A DNA stretch of 64,000 bases from Sediminicola sp040566555. GTDB taxonomy: Bacteria; Bacteroidota; Bacteroidia; Flavobacteriales; Flavobacteriaceae. The stretch is taken from NCBI RefSeq assembly GCF_040566555.1, contig NZ_JBEWYP010000001.1, positions 124,001 through 188,000 of the forward strand, read 5' to 3'. Under the pieces are notes generated by a model that ran no database searches, had not been told where the DNA came from, and worked only from the letters and a program-made list of their open reading frames with translations. How positions within the stretch are numbered: the stretch's first letter is position 1; each line of letters begins with the position of its first letter. Made by a program: the position numbers and the translations under genes. This document shows, piece after piece, positions 51,474 to 61,498 of the stretch.

Positions 51474-52184
51474 TTAACATTTTATCGCCTTTTTCCACTT
51501 ACGCATGGTAGGAGAACTAACATACCACAAGGTAAAACCACTTAGTACGGTAATCAATCCCAATAAGGAGAAAGCCCTTAATATGAAATTGTTAAAATTG
51601 TCCCTCCCTTGATAATCCATGGTATGGGTCATCCACAAAAAATCGAACCAACGCCAATCCCTATGTCTAATTGTTTTAAATTTCCCGTCTGCCACAGACA
51701 CATACGCCTTAATATTTTCCGGGGTATCATAGGAGATGACGTAGGCAGGTAAGGGGCTTTCTCTATATTCATGGTGCTTACCTGTCTCCGTGATTTTCTC
51801 AATTCCCAAAACTCTCATTCCAGGAATCATATTCTTCTTAGCCACTTTCAATGCCTCCTCCTCGGAAATTTCTTTTTTCACTTCCCCGGTCTGGGCATTT
51901 ACCAGTTGGGTATGGTTTATTAAATAATAGGGCACATCCGCAATATCCAGTAATTCCAGCGACATAATTAATGAGGCATTGGGAATGGCTGTTGGACTTA
52001 ATAAATTGGTGAACAATGTATGGTTCATTTCCTGATTATGAAATTGATCCCCATGAATCTCATCAATATCCGTCCAACTGAAATAGAGCCCACTGATGGT
52101 CCACATTAAAAATTGAATTCCCAGAAAGAGCCCTAAATAACGGTGGGTCTTTCTAATTTTTGCTGCTGTTTTTCTTTTGATCAT
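51474..52184 (-). CDS. PepSY-domain membrane protein
   Basis: A 236-residue protein with two membrane helices (YLGLFLGIQFLMWTISGLYF near the N-terminus, AFSLLGLITVLSGFTLWYV near the C-terminus) around a periplasmic PepSY region (EEEALKVAKKNMIPGMRVLG). Short PepSY-TM proteins like this accompany copper and iron genes in Bacteroidota and may bind or reduce metal. It follows the DUF2911 gene with an 8-nt gap. Confidence 0.88.
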   Translation of the reverse strand: MIKRKTAAKIRKTHRYLGLFLGIQFLMWTISGLYFSWTDIDEIHGDQFHNQEMNHTLFTNLLSPTAIPNASLIMSLELLDIADVPYYLINHTQLVNAQTGEVKKEISEEEALKVAKKNMIPGMRVLGIEKITETGKHHEYRESPLPAYVISYDTPENIKAYVSVADGKFKTIRHRDWRWFDFLWMTHTMDYQGRDNFNNFILRAFSLLGLITVLSGFTLWYVSSPTMRKWKKAIKC

Positions 52185-52192
52185 TTTTTTGG

Positions 52193-52789
52193 TTATGGTT
52201 TAACTTTAAAAGGAAAACTAATTTTCAATTTTTCCCAAGAAAAGGAAATATTTCCTTCCGAACTGTTGGTTTTGGTTATTTGGTATTCTAAATGTTCTTT
52301 TACATTCTCCATTACTTCAGGAGTGACCTTTAAACGTAACACATCATCATTTTCATCATATTCATCCTTCCCATGTTGGTCCCAATTTGAATTGAATATA
52401 ATGGTCCATTCATTTTTACCTGGAATAGTAAAAAATCCGTACTTACCTGCCTCTAATGATTGCCCTTCAATTTCAAGATCCTTGGTTGTTTCTATCCAAG
52501 TTGCCATATGGGCACCAGCTTGCCACACATGTCCGTAACCAACTAGCCCACCAAAAATAATGCGGTCCCTTACACCAGGTGACGAATAATCTATATGAAC
52601 ATGGGCATCTCCAATCATTGCTATAGCGGAGGTATGGGGGCTCAGAGTTTTCTTATTGGTGGTTTGCATAGGTTCACTCATGTTACCATGGTCGGAATGC
52701 ATCTCGGTCGGATCTTTGGATTCTTTACTCTTGGTTTCTTTACACGAGAACACCGCAAAGGCTAATAAAATGTAATAAAAATACTTCAT
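52193..52789 (-). CDS. DUF2911 lipoprotein
   Basis: A 198-residue lipoprotein (LLAFAVFSCKETK) with a His/Met-rich N-terminal linker (EMHSDHGNMSEPM) and a DUF2911 domain: HVHIDYSSPGVRDRIIFGG, GHVWQAGAHMATWIETTKDL, AGKYGFFTIPGKNEWTIIF. The His/Met segment suggests metal binding. Role of DUF2911 is unknown. Co-transcribed with the P-ATPase upstream (8-nt gap). Confidence 0.88.
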   Translation of the reverse strand: MKYFYYILLAFAVFSCKETKSKESKDPTEMHSDHGNMSEPMQTTNKKTLSPHTSAIAMIGDAHVHIDYSSPGVRDRIIFGGLVGYGHVWQAGAHMATWIETTKDLEIEGQSLEAGKYGFFTIPGKNEWTIIFNSNWDQHGKDEYDENDDVLRLKVTPEVMENVKEHLEYQITKTNSSEGNISFSWEKLKISFPFKVKP

Positions 52790-52797
52790 GGTTATAT

Positions 52798-55296
52798 TTA
52801 ATTAATATTAGTTGATCGTAAACGCAATGCATTGGCTATGACCGATACGGAACTAAAACTCATTGCCGCAGCGGCTATCATGGGCGACAACAATATTCCA
52901 AAAAATGGAAATAGAATTCCAGCCGCTATTGGTACACCAAGGGTGTTATAGATCAGTGCAAAAAATAAATTTTGTTTGATATTCTTCATCACCTTATCAC
53001 TAAGGTTTCTTGCCTTTACTATTCCATTTAAATCTCCTTTCACCAAGGTAATTCCTGCACTTTCAATGGCCACATCCGTACCTGTGCCCATGGCAATGCC
53101 CACATCGCTTTTCGCCAATGCCGGAGCATCATTGATACCATCTCCTGCCATAGCGACCACTTTGCCAGTTTTTTGGAGTTTCTCCACTTCTTTCAATTTA
53201 TCCTCCGGTAACATGGATGCTTTAAAATCTGCTAAATTCAATTCTGTAGCTACTGCTTGGGCAGTTTCGTGATTATCTCCTGTCAACATGATTACATCAA
53301 TGCCTTTCTCCTGCAATTCTTTTATTGCCATGGCACTGGTTTGCTTGATTTTATCGCCAATTACAATAAAACCAACACCTTGTTTATCTATGGAAAGGTA
53401 GGAAACAGTTTTTCCCTGCCTTTGATAGGATTTAGCCTCCTCTCCCATGTTCTGGGGAATCATCGCGCCGGCATACTCCATCATTTTATCATTGCCCAAG
53501 GCCACCTTTTTACCATTGACGATTCCTTCAACACCTTTCCCTGTGATTGCGTTAAAGTCTCCTGATTTAAGGGATTCCACGCCTTGATCTTTACCATAAT
53601 TAACGGTAGCCTCTGCCAAGGGGTGCTCACTATATTGATTTATGGAAATAATATATTGTAGTACTTCCTTATTGGAATATTTGTCACTTGAAGCACCGAC
53701 CATTTCTACGGTAGGTTTGCCCTCCGTTAAGGTCCCTGTCTTATCCACGATCAGGACATTTACTTTTGCCAATCTCTCCAAGGCCTCGGCATTTTTTATC
53801 AAAACCCCATTCTGGGCTCCTTTCCCTACCCCTACCATTACGGACATGGGGGTAGCCAACCCTAAGGCACAGGGACATGCTATAATTAAGACTGCAATGG
53901 CATTTACCAGAGCATATACATAAGCCGGATCGGGTCCCCAAATGGCCCATACCACGAAAGTAATAAGGGAGATCAAAACAACGACTGGGACAAAATAGCC
54001 CGAAATTGTATCCGCCAGTTTTTGGATTGGGGCCCTGCTCCTACTGGCATCATTTACCATCTGAATGATCTGTGCCAATAAGGTGTCGGATCCAATTTTT
54101 TCTGCCTTCATCAAAAAAGATTGGTTCCCGTTGATCGTTCCACTGCTCAAGTTATCTCCTTCTTCTTTATCCACAGGAATGGGTTCGCCTGTGATCATGG
54201 ACTCATCCACTGTGGTACGCCCTTCCGTAATAGAACCGTCTACTGGAATTTTATCCCCTGGTTTAACACGTAGAATATCACCCAAAGCAATGGCATCAAT
54301 ACTAATTTCCTCTTCCTTCCCATCCACGACCCGTATGGCCTTATTGGGAGCCAATTTCAACAATTCCTTTACGGCAGAATTAGTTTTACTATGGGCACGG
54401 GCCTCCAAAACCTGCCCCATTAAAACCAATGTTAAAATAACCGTTGCCGCTTCAAAATAGATATGAACGGTCCCTGCCTCCGTCTTGAATTGTTCCGGAA
54501 AAAAATCAGGAAAAATCAAACCAAACACGCTGAACAACCATGCCACCCCGGCACCTATGCCAATGAGGGTGAACATATTGAGGTTCCAGGTAAGTATGGA
54601 GCGGTAAGCTCTTTCAAAAAACATCCAAGTGGCATAAAATACGACTGGGATAGAGAGGGCTAACTGTATCCAATTCCAATATTTAAGCTCCAATACATCG
54701 TACAATGGATTATTGTGGACCATTTCGGACATGGCAATCAAAAATATGGGGAGGGTGAATACAACGGACACCCAAAACTTTTTTGACAATTTCTTAAAGT
54801 TCTTTTCTTCCGCGGATAAATCAGGTTTCATAGGTACAAGATCCATCCCACAAATAGGACATGAACCTGGGTCGTCTTTGACCACCTCTGGATGCATCGG
54901 ACATGTATATTGTGTCACTGTTGCCACCATTCGTTGCTCTTCCACCAAATCCATTCCACAAACGGGACAATCACCAGGTTTGTCATAGGTTGTATCCCCC
55001 TCACAATGCATTGGACAATAATACGTGCCAGTGCCTTTTCCTTTAGGTGATATTACCTTTTCTTTAGAAATCACTTTCATTTCGCCCAAAGGATGAATCG
55101 TATAGTGCCCCCCGGCTTTTTCCAAGGCAGTTTTAAAAGAATCGATAGGAATATGCGAATCCATTTCTATAACGGCCTCCGCTTTCTCCAGATCTACCGA
55201 AGCACTGACCACGCCATCTACTTTTTGCAAAGTTAATTCAACATGAGTACGACACCCATTGCAGGTCATTCCATGAATTTGATACGTATGTTTCAT
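52798..55296 (-). CDS. Copper-exporting P1B-type ATPase
   Basis: An 832-residue ATPase that pumps Cu(I) or a similar ion out of the cytoplasm. N-terminal HMA domain (GMTCNGC, C12 and C15), then two heavy-metal-binding HMBD modules (YYCPMHCE...CPVCGMDL and YTCPMHPE...CPICGMDL) and eight membrane helices. Core motifs: transmembrane CPCALG, TGEP in SMITGEPIPVDKE, phosphorylation DKTGTLTEG, HP in SEHPLAEA, and GDGINDAPAL. The CPC motif and two late helices (NLFFALIYNTLGVPIAAG, MAAAAMSFSSVSVIANALRL-like; actual IAAAAMSFSSVSVIANALRL) place it with Cu(I) ATPases. Confidence 0.95.
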   Translation of the reverse strand: MKHTYQIHGMTCNGCRTHVELTLQKVDGVVSASVDLEKAEAVIEMDSHIPIDSFKTALEKAGGHYTIHPLGEMKVISKEKVISPKGKGTGTYYCPMHCEGDTTYDKPGDCPVCGMDLVEEQRMVATVTQYTCPMHPEVVKDDPGSCPICGMDLVPMKPDLSAEEKNFKKLSKKFWVSVVFTLPIFLIAMSEMVHNNPLYDVLELKYWNWIQLALSIPVVFYATWMFFERAYRSILTWNLNMFTLIGIGAGVAWLFSVFGLIFPDFFPEQFKTEAGTVHIYFEAATVILTLVLMGQVLEARAHSKTNSAVKELLKLAPNKAIRVVDGKEEEISIDAIALGDILRVKPGDKIPVDGSITEGRTTVDESMITGEPIPVDKEEGDNLSSGTINGNQSFLMKAEKIGSDTLLAQIIQMVNDASRSRAPIQKLADTISGYFVPVVVLISLITFVVWAIWGPDPAYVYALVNAIAVLIIACPCALGLATPMSVMVGVGKGAQNGVLIKNAEALERLAKVNVLIVDKTGTLTEGKPTVEMVGASSDKYSNKEVLQYIISINQYSEHPLAEATVNYGKDQGVESLKSGDFNAITGKGVEGIVNGKKVALGNDKMMEYAGAMIPQNMGEEAKSYQRQGKTVSYLSIDKQGVGFIVIGDKIKQTSAMAIKELQEKGIDVIMLTGDNHETAQAVATELNLADFKASMLPEDKLKEVEKLQKTGKVVAMAGDGINDAPALAKSDVGIAMGTGTDVAIESAGITLVKGDLNGIVKARNLSDKVMKNIKQNLFFALIYNTLGVPIAAGILFPFFGILLSPMIAAAAMSFSSVSVIANALRLRSTNIN

Positions 55297-55382
55297 TTTA
55301 TGTTTGTCGTTAAATAAGTGTTCGTTTTACCAATTTGATCCTCTTATTACTAAAGATACTTTGATTTACAAATATTTCCCTG

Positions 55383-55940
55383 CTATTGGATGGTTTCCTT
55401 AACCGCCCCACAGGTCAACATCATATCACCATAATATGGATTTCTAATCTCTGAAACCTCTGAAAACCAACACCCTCCCGTATTATTAAAGGCCATTGGG
55501 CAAAACTGCTTATAGATGGTGCCTTGGGCCAATTGATCCTTAAATAGTTGTTCAACTTTGGAGGTTAAGGTGGCAAACAACTCCCTTTGTTTTCCAATAT
55601 CTTTGGTTTTAACCATTTCTTGAGCAACCCCCTTCAATTCCATTTCATTTTCATCAAGGTTCTCTGTCAGCTTTTTTGCAGCAGTCTGTGTTCCCTCAAC
55701 ATCTGTTTTGGTCAAGGCAGTTTTTATAGCCATGTAGCCATGAAAAATTTTTCCGGTAGCATCATCGTTAAAGGAAACCATGGCTGTAGCATCTTCTTTG
55801 ATTTCTGTCACTGCCGAGGCATCTGGTGCCATAGGTGCCTTTTTCTTTTCCTCTCCACATGCGGTCATCACCAAAAGGGTTAGTCCTGCCAAAATTGCAT
55901 AATTACTCTGTTTCCTATTCTTAAACATATTGTACTTCAT
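55383..55940 (-). CDS. DUF3347 lipoprotein
   Basis: A 185-residue lipoprotein (LTLLVMTACGEEKK) that consists of one DUF3347 domain: a four-helix-like part (GYMAIKTALTKTDVEGTQTA) and the terminal Cys/Met motif QFCPMAFNNTGGCWFSEVSE plus NPYYGDMMLTCG. The same ending occurs in two other proteins of this island. Likely a periplasmic metal-binding partner of the RND system. 37 nt after the TolC-like gene. Confidence 0.88.
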   Translation of the reverse strand: MKYNMFKNRKQSNYAILAGLTLLVMTACGEEKKKAPMAPDASAVTEIKEDATAMVSFNDDATGKIFHGYMAIKTALTKTDVEGTQTAAKKLTENLDENEMELKGVAQEMVKTKDIGKQRELFATLTSKVEQLFKDQLAQGTIYKQFCPMAFNNTGGCWFSEVSEIRNPYYGDMMLTCGAVKETIQ

Positions 55941-55977
55941 GATTTTAGTTTTACTATTATAATTGATTTACTTTTTT

Positions 55978-57210
55978 CTATTCGTTAATGCCCAAATAAT
56001 TAATTAGGGCCGATTCCATATAATAATTTTTCACGGCCTCAATTTGATTCATTTGAAATTTTAGCTGTAACTCTTGGATATCCAAGACATCATTAAAATT
56101 TATGGTACCGGTTTCGTAATTTTTAATCAATATTTCCTCTGCATCTTTTGCCTGTCTATAATTTTTTTCCTGAATATTATATTTGATGCGGGCCGATTCC
56201 CTGGATGAAATTGCTTTGCTCAACAGGGTTTTTAATTTGTTTTTTTGATTCATTTTCTGGGCACTGATTTCCTCTTGCCGCAAACCGTTCTGTATGGTCC
56301 TTGACTTATACTTTGAGTTGAATACGGGAATGGAAACGGTTACCATGGGCATGATGATGTCTTTTCCATTATCACTGAAACTCATGTCATTTCGTTCCGC
56401 AACCGGGATATAATCCAACCCAAACCCAAGGTCAGGATTTGTCTCTTTACGGTTTAGTATTTCAGATTGGGTCACTGATTCATAGAGTCTATCATATTTC
56501 AGTATTTCAGGGTGCAGTTGTACATCCAATGTCAGCTCCTCCTGCTCCTGGATCACATATAAATTATCCACCAAAACAATTGGCAGCTCCTCTTCCCTAT
56601 CCAATAGGTTGTTAAAAAGACTTTCTTCGGAAACATAGTCCAAAACCAGAACTTCCTTTTGGGCCTGCAATTCATTTTGTCTGATTTGCAAACGCAACAC
56701 GTCCACAGCCGAAGCATTACCTACTTCCAAGGAGGTCAAAGCCAATTTTTCATAGTTTTTTAAAAGCTCTATATTTTCTTCCAGCACCTCTTGCTGTTTT
56801 TTGATCGCATATAATCTGTAATAGGATTGGGATACCGATAGCCTTAGTTTGCGTTTGATAATGACCATGTCCAAGTAATCCACTTCGGATAAGGCCGAGA
56901 TATAATTTTCCCTTGCCGTAATGGAACCGAACCACGGCAACATTTGTCTTACAGAAAATCTAGCCTTCTGTGCCCCGGTCCTAGTCTCTGGTTCACTCAC
57001 AAATAGTCCTGCACTTACTTCGGTATTCGGAAGGGTATTCACCTCATTTATCTTCTCTTTGGAGATATTATATCTAAGTTCAAATGCTTGCACTTCAGGA
57101 TTATTGGCTTCCGCCTGATCCAAGAAACTTTCTAAGTTTTGCCCTTGTGAAAAATGGACAAAAAGCACCATAAAAAGAAGCAGTATTTTATGTACACAAT
57201 TAAATTTCAT
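55978..57210 (-). CDS. TolC-family outer-membrane channel protein (CusC-like)
   Basis: A 410-residue outer-membrane efflux protein with signal peptide (ILLLFMVLFVHFSQGQ) and two long coiled-coil halves (YNISKEKINEVNTLPNTEVS; AISSRESARIKYNIQEKNYR; LDIQELQLKFQMNQIEAVKN). Forms the trimeric outlet for the CusA/CusB-type pump. Its start is 5 nt after the RND permease stop, so co-translated. Confidence 0.92.
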   Translation of the reverse strand: MKFNCVHKILLLFMVLFVHFSQGQNLESFLDQAEANNPEVQAFELRYNISKEKINEVNTLPNTEVSAGLFVSEPETRTGAQKARFSVRQMLPWFGSITARENYISALSEVDYLDMVIIKRKLRLSVSQSYYRLYAIKKQQEVLEENIELLKNYEKLALTSLEVGNASAVDVLRLQIRQNELQAQKEVLVLDYVSEESLFNNLLDREEELPIVLVDNLYVIQEQEELTLDVQLHPEILKYDRLYESVTQSEILNRKETNPDLGFGLDYIPVAERNDMSFSDNGKDIIMPMVTVSIPVFNSKYKSRTIQNGLRQEEISAQKMNQKNKLKTLLSKAISSRESARIKYNIQEKNYRQAKDAEEILIKNYETGTINFNDVLDIQELQLKFQMNQIEAVKNYYMESALINYLGINE

Positions 57211-57215
57211 CTGTC

Positions 57216-60200
57216 CTATATTATGGTTTTGTTTTGTAGCAATTTTGCTTGTTTTCCATTTGAAATTTCATGACGCCAGCTGTATAATACGGGAACAATG
57301 AAATAAGAGGTGATATCGATGATCATTCCCCCGAAAATAGGAATTGCCATGGGAATCATGATATCACTTCCCTTGCCCGTGGAAGTCAATACCGGTAAAA
57401 GAGCCAAGATGGTGGTCACAGTAGTCATTAAACACGGGCGAATGCGTTTTTGTGCTGCTTCCATGGTGGCAGATCTTATTTCCTTGATAGTAGAAGGCTT
57501 CTCCTTATCGAAGGTTTGGGTTAAATACGTCGCCATCACCACCCCGTCATCTGTAGCTATTCCGAAAAGGGCAATAAATCCTACCCAAACAGCTACACTA
57601 AGATTAATGACTTTCATATTGAACAGTTCCCGCAGGTTCTCTCCGAAAAAATTAAAGTTGAAAAACCAATCCTGGCCATATAACCATATCATGATAAATC
57701 CGCCAGCAAAAGCAACAGTGATTCCTGTAAAGACCATTAGAGAGGTCATGACCGATCGGAACTGGAAGTATAGAATTAGAAAAATAATCAGTAACGCCAA
57801 AGGCACTACTACAGACAACGTCTTTTCTGCCCTAAGCTGGTTTTCATAAGTGCCTGTAAACCTATAGCTGATACCTTTTGGCACTATTAGTTCTCCTGCG
57901 GCTATCTTTTGCTCAATAAAGGCTTGGGCATTCTCAACAACATTGACCTCAGCAAAGCCATCCAATTTATCGAAAAGCACATAGCCCACAAGAAAGGTAT
58001 CCTCACTTTTAATGACTTGAGGTCCTTTTTCATAACGTATGGTTACCAATTCGCTCAAAGGAACCGAGGCCCCGTTCGCAACGGGAACGTAGATATTTTT
58101 GATGTCCTCGGGATTTTCACGTAATTCCCTAGGGTAACGCACCCGCACCCCATATCGTTCCCTGCCTTCCACAGTTTGTGTCAGGGTCATCCCTCCAACG
58201 GCGACTTCCAATACGCGTTGTACATCCTCGATCAAGATGCCATATCGTGCCAACTGTTCTCGGTTGATATCAATCAGCAAATAGGGTTTTCCCACGATTC
58301 TATCGGCAAAAACTGCTTCGTCTTTTACCCCTTCCGTCTCTTTTAGAATGGATTCCAATTGTAATCCAAAAGATTCGATCTGTTTTAAATCCTGTCCCTT
58401 TACTTTTATGCCCATAGGGGCACGCATCCCTGTTTGCAGCATCACCAAACGAGTTTCAATAGGCTGTAATTTGGGTGCGGATGTAACTCCAGGAAGTCTG
58501 GTTACCCTTACAATTTCATTCCATATATCATCAGGAGATTGAATTTCAGGTCGCCAATTTCTGTAGTATTCTCCGGACGAATCAGGAATTAGGTTTTCTG
58601 AAGTCACCTCATAAAATGCTACAGCACCCGAGGTGTTGGTGTTTTCATTTCTTTCCTTTTCCAAATTTGGATTAACCACATACCCTCCATTTTTGGTTAG
58701 GAATCGATCATCATTGTCAACTTTAAAGCGTTGCCGTTCCCTATTCTTGTTCAAGAGATATTCCGGTTTATACTGAATGATATTTTCATACATGGATAAG
58801 GGAGCTGGATCCAGGGCTGACTCGGTCCTTCCTGCTTTGCCCACAACTGTTTCCACCTCTGGAATACTGGCTACTGCCATATCCAATTGTTGTAATACGC
58901 GTTTATTTTCGGCAACTCCGGAATGGGGAAGTGATGTTGGCATTAAAAGGAACGTGCCTTCATTTAGGGCAGGCATAAATTCCTTTCCGGTATTTCTCAT
59001 GACCCAGATCCCAAAAACCAAAACCGTGGCAGGAATCAATAAAAAGAGCAATCTGTTTTGCAAGGCCCATGCAAGGATTCTTGAATAATACTTTTGGAAA
59101 ACATAAAATATGCCCAACAGACCAAAACATATTAAGCTTACAAAAAGCAGGTTCATGAATACACCTCTATCAAAACCAAGAGGTCGCCAATAAACGGACA
59201 AGAGCATGATAATTGCAATTACAGAGATAGAAATATTGACAAGATTGGCTTTTTTATCATTGAGATAACCCCTTAATTTTAAAATACCAACAATTCCAAA
59301 AGCTATCAATAGGGTACCTAACCAATACCCCATAATAATGGCGCTAAGGCCAACCAACATTAGAACTATATTGATGATATATCTAAAATTTATCTTATAG
59401 TTTCTCTTTCTAAACAGATACGCTGCAAAGGGAGGTATTAAAAACAAGGCAATGATAATGGAAGCCGTAAGTGCCATGGTTTTGGTAAACGCCAAGGGCC
59501 TAAAAAGTTTGCCTTCTGCCCCTATCATGGTGAATACCGGAAGGAAACTGATAATAGTTGTCAACACCGCTGTGAGGATAGCTCCTGAAACCTCAGCAGT
59601 TGCATTATATACGATGGCATCCATAGATAGTTTCCCCTCGTCTTCATCAATATGGCGAATAATATTTTCTGCCAGGATTACTCCCACATCTACCATGGTT
59701 CCTATCGCAATGGCTATCCCAGATAGCGCTACTATGTTGGCATCCACTCCAAAAAGTTTCATGGATATGAACACCATCAATACGGCAACGGGCAGCAAGC
59801 CAGAAATAAGTATGGAAGCCCGAAGATTAAAAACCATAACAATAATTACCAATATGGTGATCAATATTTCCAAGGTCAAGGCTTCGTTCAGGGTTCCCAA
59901 GGTCTCTTGGATCAATTCTGAACGGTCATAAAATGGAACAATGGTCAATTGGGAAGTACGCCCATCGCTCAATTGCTTTGAGGGCAGACCTGCACTAAGT
60001 TCTTTGATCTTATCCTTAACATTATTGATGACCTCCATGGGATTTGCCCCATATCTGGCCACTACCACCCCACCGGCAACTTCGGCCCCTTCTTTATCCA
60101 GTATGCCTCTACGAACGGCCGGACCTAAAGAAACATTGGCAATATCCTTGATTCTTATGGATGCATAATCCGTTGAACTGACCACAGCATTCTTGATGTC

Positions 60201-60977
60201 GTCCAAGGATTTTATATAGCCCAAGCCCCTTACCAAGTATTCTGCCTGGTTAATCTCCAAAGTTTGGGCCCCAATATCACGGTTGCTCTGTTTAACGGCT
60301 TTGACCACTTCCTGAAGACCAATGTTGTATTGCTTCATCAGTTCAGGTTTCACGTCAATTTGATATTCTTGCACATAACCACCAATAGAAGCTACTTCAG
60401 AAACCCCACTTGCCGATGAAAGGGCAAATTTTACATAGTAATCCTGAACGCTTCGCAATTCCTGAAGGTCCCATCCTCCGGTGACCGCCCCATTTTCATC
60501 CCTTCCCTCGAGGGTGTACCAAAAAATTTGTCCCAGTCCAGTGGCATCAGGTCCTAAAGATGGATTTACTCCTTCCGGAAGCAGGTTATTGGGGAGGGAA
60601 TTTAATTTTTCAAGGATACGGCTACGGCTCCAATAGAACTCTATATCTTCCTCAAAGATGATATAGATGCTCGAAAATCCGAACATGGAAGAACTTCTTA
60701 TGGTCTTTACCCCAGGTATCCCCAATAAAGAGGATGTTAAGGGATAGGTAATCTGATTCTCAATGTCCTGGGGGGACCGTCCTTCCCATTTTGTGAAAAC
60801 AATTTGTTGGTTTTCACCAATATCTGGGATGGCATCCACGGCGATCGGATCATTGGGCCAAAAGCCTAAATTCCAATTAAAAGGAGCGTTCATTGTTCCC
60901 CATCCCACAAAAAGGATGAGCAGCATAACGGCTACTAGCTTATTATCGATAAAATATTTGATGCTTTTGTTTAGCAT
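57216..60977 (-). CDS. CusA/CzcA-type heavy-metal RND efflux permease
   Basis: A 1253-residue inner-membrane pump, ~200 residues longer than the usual CzcA/CusA. ATG 60977 (MLNKSIKYFIDNKLVAVMLL) is the family start; a start 16 codons upstream is possible. HME-RND features are the first-helix segment above, PDIGENQQIVFTKWEGRSPQ, VDVGVILAENIIRHIDED and GIATDDGVVMATYLTQTF. The extra length is an additional set of membrane helices near residues 535-650 and an insertion near 790-840, typical of Bacteroidota members. Transports Cu(I)/Ag(I) or divalent metals; the island content favours copper. Confidence 0.94.
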   Translation of the reverse strand: MLNKSIKYFIDNKLVAVMLLILFVGWGTMNAPFNWNLGFWPNDPIAVDAIPDIGENQQIVFTKWEGRSPQDIENQITYPLTSSLLGIPGVKTIRSSSMFGFSSIYIIFEEDIEFYWSRSRILEKLNSLPNNLLPEGVNPSLGPDATGLGQIFWYTLEGRDENGAVTGGWDLQELRSVQDYYVKFALSSASGVSEVASIGGYVQEYQIDVKPELMKQYNIGLQEVVKAVKQSNRDIGAQTLEINQAEYLVRGLGYIKSLDDIKNAVVSSTDYASIRIKDIANVSLGPAVRRGILDKEGAEVAGGVVVARYGANPMEVINNVKDKIKELSAGLPSKQLSDGRTSQLTIVPFYDRSELIQETLGTLNEALTLEILITILVIIVMVFNLRASILISGLLPVAVLMVFISMKLFGVDANIVALSGIAIAIGTMVDVGVILAENIIRHIDEDEGKLSMDAIVYNATAEVSGAILTAVLTTIISFLPVFTMIGAEGKLFRPLAFTKTMALTASIIIALFLIPPFAAYLFRKRNYKINFRYIINIVLMLVGLSAIIMGYWLGTLLIAFGIVGILKLRGYLNDKKANLVNISISVIAIIMLLSVYWRPLGFDRGVFMNLLFVSLICFGLLGIFYVFQKYYSRILAWALQNRLLFLLIPATVLVFGIWVMRNTGKEFMPALNEGTFLLMPTSLPHSGVAENKRVLQQLDMAVASIPEVETVVGKAGRTESALDPAPLSMYENIIQYKPEYLLNKNRERQRFKVDNDDRFLTKNGGYVVNPNLEKERNENTNTSGAVAFYEVTSENLIPDSSGEYYRNWRPEIQSPDDIWNEIVRVTRLPGVTSAPKLQPIETRLVMLQTGMRAPMGIKVKGQDLKQIESFGLQLESILKETEGVKDEAVFADRIVGKPYLLIDINREQLARYGILIEDVQRVLEVAVGGMTLTQTVEGRERYGVRVRYPRELRENPEDIKNIYVPVANGASVPLSELVTIRYEKGPQVIKSEDTFLVGYVLFDKLDGFAEVNVVENAQAFIEQKIAAGELIVPKGISYRFTGTYENQLRAEKTLSVVVPLALLIIFLILYFQFRSVMTSLMVFTGITVAFAGGFIMIWLYGQDWFFNFNFFGENLRELFNMKVINLSVAVWVGFIALFGIATDDGVVMATYLTQTFDKEKPSTIKEIRSATMEAAQKRIRPCLMTTVTTILALLPVLTSTGKGSDIMIPMAIPIFGGMIIDITSYFIVPVLYSWRHEISNGKQAKLLQNKTII

Positions 60978-61081
60978 AGGAATTTGATATAAAAATTTAG
61001 AGTTCTGAATGCCAGAGGATGACATTGGACGATTGACCCAATAACAGCATCTGCCGTTGGGCTATTCTTCTAAATTATTAA

Positions 61082-61498
61082 TCAAATAAGGAATTGTTGC
61101 TCAAGGATAATGACATCCTGGACCAATAAGGGAGGTGGGTATTCTTTAAATGGGACCACGTATTTATCCAGTCCTTCAAATAAATCAATATAGGATGACA
61201 GGAAGGAAGCGATAAAATATTGATGTTCAAAAGAAATCTTTTCAAATGATATTTTTAAATCATCCTGACCTAGTTGCACGATATTGACATCACTACAACA
61301 ATCCATGTCCATGTTCATCTGCTCCCCCATGGCATCGGCCATCATGGCACTCATAACGCAAGTTTCTGCCTTTTTAAATACGCTGAAATCTACCAAATGT
61401 TTACCACAGAAATGCATGTCCACCGTAAAAGAAATAGTGGAGAACAGCACCAAAAATGCCATTGCAAATGCTACTATGTGACGAATTATATCTTTCAT
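61082..61498 (-). CDS. HYC_CC_PP family exported protein
   Basis: A 138-residue protein with a signal-like helix (RHIVAFAMAFLVLFSTISFT) and the hallmarks of the HYC_CC_PP family: HFCGKHLVDFS near the N-terminus, a CC pair in MDMDCCSDVN with a Met-rich approach (GEQMNMDMDCC), and YPPPLLVQD near the C-terminus. These proteins often precede metal RND genes in Bacteroidota and probably bind copper. First gene of the island's transcript; ATG 61498 preferred. Confidence 0.85.
   Translation of the reverse strand: MKDIIRHIVAFAMAFLVLFSTISFTVDMHFCGKHLVDFSVFKKAETCVMSAMMADAMGEQMNMDMDCCSDVNIVQLGQDDLKISFEKISFEHQYFIASFLSSYIDLFEGLDKYVVPFKEYPPPLLVQDVIILEQQFLI

Noticed and set aside
46155..61498. Metal island as an integrated mobile element
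   Set aside because: No integrase, transposase, tRNA or flanking repeats seen, and base composition looks like the rest; transfer is possible but unsupported.
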